Source: Thiohalocapsa sp.
GTDB taxonomy: Bacteria; Pseudomonadota; Gammaproteobacteria; Chromatiales; Chromatiaceae
Length of the DNA stretch: 60,162 nt
Direction: 5' to 3'
NCBI RefSeq assembly: GCF_022340605.1
Contig: NZ_JAJDNQ010000165.1
Span: 1 to 60,162, forward strand
The notes under the pieces are model-generated. The model was not told the DNA's origin. It saw only the letters and a list, made by a program, of their open reading frames with translations, and searched no databases. The position numbers and the translations under genes were made by a program. Below, one piece after another: positions 48,041 through 57,000 of the stretch (position 1 is the first letter of the stretch; each line of letters starts with the position of its first letter).

Positions 48041-48403
48041 ATGCTCGCTAAGAAGCGTCTGTTGCTTGCCGCAGGTCTGGCCGCCGCGACCCTGTTCGCC
48101 GCCGGCTCGGCAAATGCCTTCTGGGGTCCGTTCAACCCGTTCAACTGGTTCGGGGGACCCGGCTGGGGCGGCTGGGGCGGCCCGTGGGGCGGCTGGGGTG
48201 GTCCCTGGGGTGGCTGGGGCGGCTATCCTGGCTACGGTTGGGGTGGGTATCCTGGCTATGGCTGGGGCGGCTATCCGGGCTATGGCTGGGGTGGCTATCC
48301 GTACGCCTGGGGCGGCTCTCCTTATGGCTATGGCTATCCCACCTACGCCTGGCCGGCACCGGCCGCGCCCGCTGCGCCTGCCGCGGAGTCCAAGTCCAAG
48401 TAG
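48041..48403 (+). CDS. Gly/Tyr/Trp-rich secreted protein, probable sulfur globule protein
   Basis: A 120-residue secreted protein with a signal peptide (MLAKKRLLLAAGLAAATLFA, cleavage after GSANA about residue 26). The mature part starts FWGPFNPFNWFGG and is almost entirely Gly, Tyr, Trp and Pro. The octapeptide YPGYGWGG occurs three times in tandem (DNA 48224-48295, 24-base units), after GGWGGPW repeats. It ends in a short Pro/Ala/Lys tail. The composition fits the sulfur globule envelope proteins of Chromatiaceae (periplasmic coats on stored sulfur), though those are usually less Trp-rich. A generic Gly-rich envelope protein is the alternative. Confidence 0.7.
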   Translation: MLAKKRLLLAAGLAAATLFAAGSANAFWGPFNPFNWFGGPGWGGWGGPWGGWGGPWGGWGGYPGYGWGGYPGYGWGGYPGYGWGGYPYAWGGSPYGYGYPTYAWPAPAAPAAPAAESKSK

Positions 48404-48510
48404 GACATCTGTCTGCGGCGCCGTTCGGCGCCGCTGTCGCCGCGCGGAGTCCCCGCGCGGTGGCCCGATCCACCAGTGTGAAGCGGCTCCTCCGGCGGCT
48501 TGCTATGATC

Positions 48511-48524
48511 TTGACCCAAGTCAA
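48511..48524. promoter_or_regulatory. CRP/FNR-type box before glk
   Basis: TTGAC-CCAA-GTCAA, extended to 7-base arms TCTTGAC/GTCAAGA. A TATGAT just upstream (48504-48509) could be a -10 element; the box would then cover the transcription start and act as an operator. It is 22 bases before the glk ATG. Confidence 0.5.
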
Positions 48525-48545
48525 GACAGCAGCCGGAGAAACGAC

Positions 48546-49535
48546 ATGCGCGTGTTGGTAGGCGACATCGGCGGCACCAAGACGGGCCTCGCAGTGGCGG
48601 AGGTGGACGGCGATCAGGTCGCCGTGTCCGAAGCGGTCCGCTATCCGAGCGGCGACTATGGTGCGCTGGCGGACATCGTGCGGCGCTATCTGGACGAAGC
48701 CGGCGCGGTCTGCGATGCGGGCAGCTTCGCCATCGCCGGGCCGGTGGTGGACCGGCACAGCAAGACCACCAATCTCCCCTGGGAGGTGGATGCGGCCGAG
48801 CTGGAGCAGGCGTTGGACCTCGGCCGCGTGCATCTCCTCAACGATCTGGAGGCGGTGGCCTGGGGCGTTGCGGCGCTCGGCGCCGACGATCTTGCCGAAG
48901 TCCAGGCGGGTGAGCCCGACGCGTCGGGCGAGGCGCGTGGCAACGCCTGTGTGGTAGCCCCCGGCACCGGCCTCGGTGAGGCCGGGCTGTACTGGGACGG
49001 CGAGCGCCACCACGCCTTCGCCACCGAGGGCGGGCACACGGATTTCGCACCGACCGACCAGCGCGAGTTTGCCTTGCTCCAGCACCTTCAGGGGCGCTTC
49101 GGGCGTGTCAGCTGGGAGCGGGTGGTGTCCGGCATGGGCATCGGCAACATCTACAGCTTCCTGGCTGATTTCCACCGCGCCGAGCATCCGCCGGCGGTGG
49201 CATCGGCGCTGGCCGGCGACGGCGACCTGGCCGCGGCGGTCGCCGAGAGCGCCGACTCGGGCTGTCCGGTCTGTGCCGAGACCATGGACCTGTTTGCGGT
49301 CCTCTTTGGCCGCGAGGCGGGCAACATGGCGCTCAAGCACATGGCACTCGGCGGCGTTTATCTCGGCGGTGGTATCGCGCCGAAGAACCTGGATCTGCTG
49401 CGCGCTGGCGGCTTCCAGCAGGGTTTCTTGGAGAAAGGCCGCATGCGCTCGCTGATGGAGCGGATGCCCGTGCGGGTGATCCTGAATCAGCAGGCGCCGT
49501 TGTTGGGGGCGGGGCGGTTTGCCGCGCAGGACTAG
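48546..49535 (+). CDS. glk: Glucokinase
   Basis: A 329-residue glucokinase (Glk family, not ROK), ATP:glucose phosphotransferase. It shows VLVGDIGGTKTGLAVAE, SFAIAGPVVDRHSKTTNLPW, LNDLEAVAWGV, VVAPGTGLGEAGLYWDG and TEGGHTDFAPTDQREFALLQ. GGAGAAACGAC before the ATG is a good ribosome site. The longer open frame to 48018 overlaps the sulfur-globule-like gene in another frame and is not used. With GlgC it suggests glycogen turnover. Confidence 0.95.
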   Translation: MRVLVGDIGGTKTGLAVAEVDGDQVAVSEAVRYPSGDYGALADIVRRYLDEAGAVCDAGSFAIAGPVVDRHSKTTNLPWEVDAAELEQALDLGRVHLLNDLEAVAWGVAALGADDLAEVQAGEPDASGEARGNACVVAPGTGLGEAGLYWDGERHHAFATEGGHTDFAPTDQREFALLQHLQGRFGRVSWERVVSGMGIGNIYSFLADFHRAEHPPAVASALAGDGDLAAAVAESADSGCPVCAETMDLFAVLFGREAGNMALKHMALGGVYLGGGIAPKNLDLLRAGGFQQGFLEKGRMRSLMERMPVRVILNQQAPLLGAGRFAAQD

Positions 49536-49660
49536 TACCCCGTTTCAGGCAATTTTGCAGGACGCCAACCCGGGTGGGGCCGGAGCCGAGAAACCACGGC
49601 GACAGCGGGCTTACCCGCTCCCTGTGTGGGGGTAGCTAATCCCCACGGCGCCAAGATACA

Positions 49661-49711
49661 AGGGCGACACTCCGGCCGTTGCCCTGGGGGTGTCGCCCTG
49701 GAGGGCGACAC
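49661..49711. terminator. Two-way hairpin repeat, copy 2
   Basis: AGGGCGACAC occurs at 49661-49670 and again at 49702-49711. GTGTCGCCCT (49690-49699) lies between and is complementary to both. Located between the convergent glk and FRG genes, as copy 1 lies between convergent genes. Confidence 0.6.
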
Positions 49712-49799
49712 GGGCAAGGAGCGGCCTCTATCCTCCCGTCTGCTCTTCGGGCCGTATCAGGCGGGATCCGCCGCGGCCCTCAGCCCTCAGTGCTCGGCC

Positions 49800-50585
49800 C
49801 TATCCCTTAGGGCTGTAATGGCGCTTGAGCCAGGCGGTGAGTCCCTCCAGGCCGGGGAAGAGCACCCGCTCGGTGACGTTGGACTGGTCGAGCTTGTCGC
49901 GGATCTCCCACTTGAGGCTCGCGGGTACCACGATCTTACGCGCGAGCCCCGGGTGCTCGACGAGCCACTGATCCATGGTCAGCCGTGGGTCGGACATGAC
50001 CGAGAAGAACGCGAACTGGTTGACGATGCGGTCGTCGATGGAGGGCGGCTCGAAGAAGAGCGCGAAGGGTCGCGGACAGGATGCGTCCAGCTCCTCCAGG
50101 GACTTGAACGTCTCCGACAGCATCTCGACCGTGAACACGTTGGCGCCCTCGCGCGCCAGGCATTCCGCCAGCATGTCCGGCACCAGCTCGTGGGTGCGCA
50201 GATAGTTGGCGCCCCAGATGGCGCCGTCGCGGTCGAAGAGATCGATGTTGGCGGTGGCGAAGTGCAGCGCCGCGAAGGGTGAGTAGGTCCAGTCCATGAG
50301 CCGCGTCGGCAGGCCATAGTGCTGGGCGACGGAGAGCCAGTGCCAGACCGAGTCCCGTTCCACCACGCGGCGATGGGCATACTTGCGAAAATTCCGCAGC
50401 AGGTGCCGCTCCAGCACCGCATAATCGCCGCCCAGCCGGCACAGCGTCGTCTCCAGCCGATAGCGAGCGTCGGACAGGCCGCGGAAGGCGTAGCGGGAGC
50501 GATAGCGCCCGAGCTCGGGGATCCAGGCATCGGCGAACAGGGCCTCCTGGAGATCGCTCCAGCTCTCGACGCGGATCTCGTCCAT
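49800..50585 (-). CDS. FRG-domain protein
   Basis: A 261-residue protein with an FRG domain: RYAFRGLSDARYRLETTLCR (the FRG motif near residue 33), HLLRNFRKYAHRRV, and the second signature WLSVAQHYGLPTRLMDWTYS followed by PFAALHFATAN. The biochemical role of FRG proteins is not established; they are often found in variable or defence-rich regions. Here it is a single gene flanked by repeats on both sides. The ATG at 50585 starts the domain; upstream extension to 50768 runs through a 7-base repeat array. Confidence 0.85.
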   Translation of the reverse strand: MDEIRVESWSDLQEALFADAWIPELGRYRSRYAFRGLSDARYRLETTLCRLGGDYAVLERHLLRNFRKYAHRRVVERDSVWHWLSVAQHYGLPTRLMDWTYSPFAALHFATANIDLFDRDGAIWGANYLRTHELVPDMLAECLAREGANVFTVEMLSETFKSLEELDASCPRPFALFFEPPSIDDRIVNQFAFFSVMSDPRLTMDQWLVEHPGLARKIVVPASLKWEIRDKLDQSNVTERVLFPGLEGLTAWLKRHYSPKG

Positions 50586-50658
50586 TATCGTGCTCGTGCA
50601 GCGGATGGGTAGCCCAGAAAGCTTAGCGCGGGCGTGTGATGGAGCGGCGAAAAAGTAC

Positions 50659-50773
<115 letters not shown>

Positions 50774-50802
50774 CAACGCCTCGTCCGGCCCCGCACCTCG
50801 GT

Positions 50803-50920
50803 CTTGATCACAACTCCGTCCAGTGCCGTGGCCCGGTGGGAGCGGCGTCCTCGACGCGATCGGGTGCCCGTCGCGCCGAGGACGGCGCTCCCACGGCGGC
50901 GGGCCAAGTTATGATCGGCG
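50803..50920. repeat. Palindromic intergenic repeat, copy 2
   Basis: Outer arms cTTGATCACAACT and AAGTTATGATCgg; inner arms GTGGGAGCGGCGTCCTCG and CGAGGACGGCGCTCCCAC. Ends 48 bases before the Nav channel ATG. Confidence 0.8.
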
Positions 50921-50967
50921 CCCGCGCCTCATTTTCGAATCAACCCGACAAGCCAGGAGTTTTTCGC

Positions 50968-51885
50968 ATGTCGTCCCGCGAACGTATCGGCGCCTGGATC
51001 GAATCTGCCCCGGTGCAGCGCTTCATCATCGCCGTGATTGTCGTCAACGCCGTCACGCTGGGGCTGGAGACCTCGGCATCGATCAGGTCGGACTGGGGCG
51101 GGTTGTTGCACCTGCTCGATCGCGTGGCGCTGGCGATCTACATCGTCGAGATCGGCCTCAAGATCTATGCGTTTCGGCTCGGTTTCTTCCGCGGCGCATG
51201 GAACGTCTTCGACTTCGTGGTGGTGGGCATCGCGCTGGTGCCGGCGAGCGGGCCGCTGGCGGTGCTGCGGGCGCTGCGCGTGCTGCGGGTACTGCGGCTG
51301 GTGTCCACGGTGCCGCGGCTGCGCTTCGTGGTGGAGGCGCTCTTGGCGGCGATCCCGGGCATTACGTCGATTGCGGGCCTGATGCTGCTCTTGTTTTACG
51401 TATTCGCGGTGATGGCGACGGGTCTGTTCGGACAGGACTTTCCGGAATGGTTCGGGAGTATCGGCGCGTCCATGTACACGCTGTTCCAGATCATGACCTT
51501 GGAGAGCTGGTCGATGGGCATCGTGCGCCCGGTGATGGCGGCATATCCTGCCGCCTGGGCCTTTTTCGTGCCCTTTATCCTCATCGCCACCTTCACGATG
51601 CTGAATCTCTTCATCGGCATCATCGTGGATACCATGCAGACCATGCACGAGGCCGGACATGCCGCGGACCGCCGGGAGGTGGAAGGGGCGATGCACGACG
51701 ACACCGGCCGGGTGCTGGCGGAGGTGAGCCGGCTGCGGGCGGATCTCGCCGAGCTGCGCGCCGAGCTCCGGGGCGGCGCGCCCAGTCTTGAGCCCAGTCT
51801 TGAGCCCAGTCTTGAGCCCAGCCCGGGGTCCAGTCTGGGGCCGGGCCCGGGCGATGGCCGCGGACACGGAATGGATACGTCATAA
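50968..51885 (+). CDS. Bacterial voltage-gated sodium channel (Nav type)
   Basis: A 305-residue single-domain six-helix channel. S1 about 18-36; S4 with LRALRVLRVLRLVSTVPRLR (repeated Arg at every third position, about 92-111); S5; pore with the filter TLESWSM (about residues 175-181), the same as in the Arcobacter channel NavAb; S6 (LIATFTMLNLFIGIIVDTM); C-terminal coiled coil about 235-270. The last part has three tandem SLEP units from a 12-base DNA repeat (51784-51819). GCCAGGAG precedes the ATG at 50968. Four copies would form the pore. Confidence 0.92.
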   Translation: MSSRERIGAWIESAPVQRFIIAVIVVNAVTLGLETSASIRSDWGGLLHLLDRVALAIYIVEIGLKIYAFRLGFFRGAWNVFDFVVVGIALVPASGPLAVLRALRVLRVLRLVSTVPRLRFVVEALLAAIPGITSIAGLMLLLFYVFAVMATGLFGQDFPEWFGSIGASMYTLFQIMTLESWSMGIVRPVMAAYPAAWAFFVPFILIATFTMLNLFIGIIVDTMQTMHEAGHAADRREVEGAMHDDTGRVLAEVSRLRADLAELRAELRGGAPSLEPSLEPSLEPSPGSSLGPGPGDGRGHGMDTS

Positions 51886-51935
51886 ACGCGTTGAAAAGAG
51901 TTGCATATTGACTTGTCTTCACTAGTATCTTCGCT

Positions 51936-53726
51936 ATGCCCTCTGCCATTAGCCAGCGCTGGTGTCAGCTTGTCCGCCGGCGTTCCCGGGCCCGGCGCGT
52001 GCTGCTGTGTATCGCGCTGTGCCTGCCGTTGCCGGCGGCGGCCGTGTCGTTGCAGGTGAACGTCGAAGGCGTCGAGGGCCAGGAGCGCAAGAACGTCCTG
52101 GCGCTGCTCGCCATCTACCAGGAGCAAGGCAAGAAGAACCTCACGGTGCCGCTGCTGCTGGCCCTGCACCGCCGGGCACCGGAGCAGATCCGCAACGCGC
52201 TGGCGCCCTTCGGCCTCTACCGGGTGCAGGTGCAGGACAGCCTGAAGCAGCCGGAACAGGGCAACGACCGCTGGGTGGCCACCTATCGCATCGACCCGGG
52301 CCAGCCCGTCAAGATTGCCTCTGTCGACTACCAGATCACCGGAGCCGGCGCGGACAATCCCGCATTTCCGAAAAAGTTCCCGATGCAGCCGGGCGATGTC
52401 CTGCTGCACGCCGACTACGACAAGGCCAAGAACGAGATCACGGCCATCGCCTCCGAGCAGGGCTATCTGGACGCCGACCTCGTCCGGCATGTCGTGCTGA
52501 TCGATCCGGTCGCCTACGACGCCCACATCGAGTTCCATCTCGAAACCGGCCCGCGCTTCTACTTCGGGCACGTGACGTTCAAGCAGGACCTGCTGTCGGA
52601 CGCCTACCTGAAGAAGTTCGTGGACTTCAAGCCGGGCGACGTCTACGACCCGGACCTGCTGCTGCAACTGCAGGGCAATCTCGTCGCCATGGAGTACTAC
52701 AAAAACGTCGAGATCGTGCCGCTCATGGACCAGGCCGGGCCTGATCACCAGGTCCCGATCCGCGTCGTGGCCGAGCGCAACAAGCCCAACAAGTACCTAG
52801 TCGGCGTCGGCTACGCGACGGACATCGGGCCGCGCTTCAGCCTCGATTATCGGCGCCGCTACATCGGCCCGCGCGGGCACAAGCTGAAGGCCGAGATCCA
52901 GGTGGCGCCAGTGACCCAGTCGCTGGTCGCCGACTACCGGATTCCGTTCCGCAATCCGCTGTCCGACTATTACGTCATCCGTCCGGAGCTTTACTCCTAC
53001 GACACCGCCAGCCGACAGGGGACGCAGTTCAAGGTCGGCGCCGCGCAGTCCATTCTCACCCGCAGTGGCTGGCGGCGGGACATCGGCGTCGACTATCGCT
53101 ACGAGGACTACAAGATCACGGACGAGCCGAACAATACCTTCAATGGGCTGGTCCCGTATGTGGCGTGGTCAAGGGTGGATGCAGACGACCCCATCAACAC
53201 CAAGAACGGCTACCGGGTGCGATTCCTGGTCCAGGGTACGGCACGCAACGTGCTGTCCGAGACCAGCTTTCTGTCCGGGACGGCCAGCGTTAAGTGGATC
53301 AAGACCTTAGGCGCCCGCAACCGCTTCATCACCCGCGCCGACCTGGGCGCCACCTGGGCCCCCAGCCTGCAGGACGTGCCGGCGAGTCAACGCTTCTTCG
53401 CCGGTGGCGACAGCAGCATTCGCGGCTGGGGTCTGGACGCGCTGGGACCGATCGACCCGGCCACGGGCCAGGTGGTGGGCGGGCGCTTCCTGGCCGTCGG
53501 CAGCCTGGAGTACGACCGCACCATCAAAGGCCCCTGGGGTGTGGCGGTGTTCACCGACTTCGGCAACGCCTTCGACCCGACCTACAACTCCGCGTGGGAG
53601 CAAAGCGTCGGCGGCGGTCTGCGCTTCGCGACGCCGATCGGTCCGATCCGGGTGGACCTCGCCTATGCGATCACCAAGGACCCGGCGGGGTTCAGGCTGC
53701 ACCTGGGGCTTGGGCCGGATCTTTGA
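51936..53726 (+). CDS. tamA: TamA, outer-membrane autotransporter assembly subunit
   Basis: A 596-residue Omp85-family protein. Signal peptide about 1-36; three POTRA domains about 37-275 (for example VSLQVNVEGVEGQERKNVLA, FGLYRVQVQD); 16-strand barrel about 280-596 with the Omp85 loop motif FFAGGDSSIRGWGLDALGP and C-terminal IRVDLAYAITKDPAGFRLHL. With TamB it moves substrates into the outer membrane. tamB follows after 307 bases that hold a palindromic repeat. A possible promoter TTGCAT-16-TAGTAT lies just before the start. Confidence 0.92.
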   Translation: MPSAISQRWCQLVRRRSRARRVLLCIALCLPLPAAAVSLQVNVEGVEGQERKNVLALLAIYQEQGKKNLTVPLLLALHRRAPEQIRNALAPFGLYRVQVQDSLKQPEQGNDRWVATYRIDPGQPVKIASVDYQITGAGADNPAFPKKFPMQPGDVLLHADYDKAKNEITAIASEQGYLDADLVRHVVLIDPVAYDAHIEFHLETGPRFYFGHVTFKQDLLSDAYLKKFVDFKPGDVYDPDLLLQLQGNLVAMEYYKNVEIVPLMDQAGPDHQVPIRVVAERNKPNKYLVGVGYATDIGPRFSLDYRRRYIGPRGHKLKAEIQVAPVTQSLVADYRIPFRNPLSDYYVIRPELYSYDTASRQGTQFKVGAAQSILTRSGWRRDIGVDYRYEDYKITDEPNNTFNGLVPYVAWSRVDADDPINTKNGYRVRFLVQGTARNVLSETSFLSGTASVKWIKTLGARNRFITRADLGATWAPSLQDVPASQRFFAGGDSSIRGWGLDALGPIDPATGQVVGGRFLAVGSLEYDRTIKGPWGVAVFTDFGNAFDPTYNSAWEQSVGGGLRFATPIGPIRVDLAYAITKDPAGFRLHLGLGPDL

Positions 53727-53798
53727 GCCGCGAATGACGATTCCGCCTCGCCGTGCCTTGCCGGACACCCTGCGGGATGCACCCTTGGGAGCGTCGGC

Positions 53799-53900
53799 CT
53801 TGATCACAACTCCGTCCAACGTGATGACCCCGTGGGAGCGGCGTCCCCGCCGCGATTGGGCGCGCGTCGCCCCGAGGACGGCGCTCCCACGGCGGCGGAG
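53799..53900. repeat. Palindromic intergenic repeat, copy 3, between tamA and tamB
   Basis: Outer left arm TTGATCACAACTCCGTCCA (same first 18 bases as copy 2), inner arms GTGGGAGCGGCGTCC and GACGGCGCTCCCAC. The right outer arm (GTTATGATCG) is not seen, so this copy is truncated. No gene is present in the 307-base tamA-tamB gap. Confidence 0.75.
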
Positions 53901-54033
53901 GCGCTCATGGTCGACGCCGGACCGTTCAACCACCGTTGCCGCGTTAAGTGGCTCACAGGATCGCCGCAGGCGATGGCGGCGTGGGATGCCGCGCGGTTAC
54001 CCTTGACGGATAGCGCTCAGGACCCCAAGCCCC

Positions 54034-57000
54034 ATGCCCAGACGTAACGCCGGCAAATCGTCCATCGGCTGGAAGCTGCTCCGCCTGCTGCTGCGGGTGG
54101 TGGGCGTCGTGCTGCTGCTGGTAGTGCTGCTCTTAGGCTTCGTGCTGGGCACGCAGACCGGCCTGCGCGCCGCCGTGGGCCTGGCCGAGGAGCTCGCGCC
54201 GCAGATGATCACCGTCGGCCAGGTGGACGGCCGCGTGCTCGGCGAGCTGACGCTGGGGGACGTGATGCTGGAGCTCCCCGGGCTGTCGGTGCGAGTCGGT
54301 CACCTGCACCTCGACTGGCAGCCCGGCGCGTTGCTCATCGGCCGGCTGCACATCGATGACCTGACGGTCGCGGACGTCGACGTTGTGTCCACGCCCAAAG
54401 CGAAGAAGGAGCCCTTCGAGCTGCCGAAGCAGATCCGCCTCCCCATCGAGGTGGACATCCAGCGCCTGCTGGTGGAGCGGCTGAGCATCCGCGAGAAGGG
54501 CGCACCGGAGAATACGGCGATTCTGCTCACCCGTGCCGAGCTCTCCGCCACCGCGGAGTCCGATCGGGTGGATCTGCGCCGCCTCAGCGCCCAGCTCGCC
54601 CAGCCCGAGGCGAGCGCCACGGCCGCGGGCAAGGCCCAGCTCACCGGCGACTATCCGGTGGATCTCAAGCTCGACTGGCGCTTCCGGCGGCCGCCGGCAC
54701 TGGAGCTCAGCGGCGCCGGCAGTATCGGCGGCACCCTGGCGGCGCTCGATATCCACAACCGCGTGGAGGGAGCGGTGGTGCTGACCCTCGACGCCACCGT
54801 GCACGACGTGCTGAGCGCACCGTCCTGGCGGGCTGACATGCACCTGGAGCGCCTGGACCTGCCGGCCATCGTGCCGGACGCCCCCGCCGTGAACGTCACC
54901 GCGCGGCTCGATAGCAGTGGCGACCTGAACAAAGGCAGCGTCACCGGCAGCCTGTCCGGGGATGCGCCGGACCTTCCCGACGTCGGCAAGCTCTCCGCCA
55001 AGCTGGACCTCGCCTGGGCCGAGCAGCGACTCACGCTGAACACCGTGCGCGTGGACGAGACCGGCTCCGGCGCCATGCTCGACCTCACCGGCCACGCGGA
55101 CCTGTCCGGACCGACGCCCGCATTCGACATCCACGGCGCCTGGGAGCGGCTGCGCTGGCCGCTCGCGGGCAAGGCGCTGGTGGAGGCGCCGCTCGGCAAG
55201 CTGGACGTCGTCGGCGACCTGGACGCCTTCGGCTACACCCTGAACGCCGAGCTGTACGGCGCCAACATCCCCGAGGCGCGCATCGACCTGAGCGGCAACG
55301 GCAGCACCAAGGCGACCCGCGTGGACCGCCTGCTGGTGGAGACGCTCGGTGGCCGCATCGAGGCCAAGGGCAGCGCCGCCTGGTCGCCAGCGGTGACCTG
55401 GGACATCGCCGTTACCGCCGCGGACATCGACCCCGGCCTGCAGGTGCCGGGGCTCGACGGCAAGGTGGCGCTGAAGGCCGACTCCCGCGGTGGGCTGGAG
55501 CAGGGCTATGGCTTCGACGCCAACATCGTCACCCAGCTCAAGGCCTACCCGGACGCCGTGATGAACCTCGCCGGCAAGGGCGATCTCAAGCAAGTGCAGG
55601 TCGACACCCTGACCGTCGAAACCCTGGGTGGTGTCATCGACGGCGGCGGCAAGCTGGCGTGGTCGCCCACGCCGGTATGGGACCTCGCGCTCACCGCCAA
55701 CGACCTGGACCCCGGTCGCCAGTATCCCGGGCTGGACGGGCAGGTCGGCTTTAAGCTCACCAGTACCGGCGGGCTGAAACAGGGCTTCGATTTCAAGGTC
55801 CAGGGCAGCGCCGCCGTCGGCGACTATCCGCCCGCGGTGGTGGACATCGGCGGCAAGGGCGACGCCAAGGCGGTCCAGCTCGAGAAGCTTCAGATCAAGG
55901 CGCTGAAGGGCCGTATCGACGGCACCGGACGGGTCGCCTGGGCGCCGGCGCTGAGCTGGGACGCGGCGCTGACGCTGAAGGATCTCGATCCGGGCAGCCT
56001 GCTCGCCGAGTGGCCTGGAAGCATCGGCGGGCAGGTGCAGAGCCAGGGCCGGATGACCGATCAGGGGCCGGACCTCTCGGCGCGCATCAGCGACGTCAGC
56101 GGCAAGCTGCGCGGCTATCCTGTGCGCCTCGATGCGGCGCTCAGCATGCAGGGCAAGAATATCCGCGTGGAGAACCTCACCGCCGGCTCCGGCAGCACGC
56201 GGCTGACCGCCGACGGCAGTCTCGCCGATCAGCAGCTCGACTTCCGGTTCGATTTCACCTCGCCGGACCTCGCCGCCCTGGTGCCGGGCGGCGCCGGCAG
56301 CCTGGACGCGAACGGCAAGGTCGGCGGCACCCTCGCTGCGCCGCGCGTGCGGCTCAGTTTCAAGGGGCGGGATGCCGAGGTCTCGGGGCAGGGCATCGCC
56401 GCGATCGACGGCAGCGTGGATGTCGGGCTGGGCGCGGGCGGCGACTTCAACATCGACATCACCGGCAGCAACCTCGTCGCCGGCGGACAGCGCTTCGAGA
56501 CCCTGTCCGTGCAGGGCCGCGGCCGCATGGACAGCCATAGCCTGAAGGCGACCCTCGGCGGTGAGGCGCTTGGCGTGAAGCTGGCCGTCAACGGCGGCTT
56601 GAGCCCGAGCTTCGACTACAAGGGCAGCCTCGGCGAGCTGACGCTGACGACGCAGACGCTCGGCACCTGGAGCCTACAGCGCCTGGCGCCCCTCGACTAC
56701 GCCGGCGGTGCCGCCAAGGTCGGCCCCCTCTGTCTCGGCAATGGCGCCGGCTCCGGCGCTTGCGTCGGCTTCGAGCAGCCGCAGGCGGGGCGCTTCGAGG
56801 TCTCGCTCAACGCCGATCGCATCGACTTCAACATCCTGAACCCGCTGCTGCCGGAGCTCCTGGTGATGAAGGGCTACGTGCGCGCCGACGGCCGTTTCCG
56901 CGGCGAGGGCAACCAGCTCACCGGCAGTGCCCGCGTGGAGGTGCCCACCGGCGAGGTCGTGCTGTCGCTGAACGACGAGAACAAGGACAAGCTGACCTTC

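Noticed and set aside
48018-48545. Upstream extension of the glucokinase frame
   Set aside because: It crosses the sulfur-globule-like gene in a different frame; the ATG at 48546 has a good ribosome site and a family-like start.
54133-56538. An 801-residue minus-strand open frame opposite tamB
   Set aside because: Same reason: a long shadow frame of a GC-rich gene, with no domain and poor composition.
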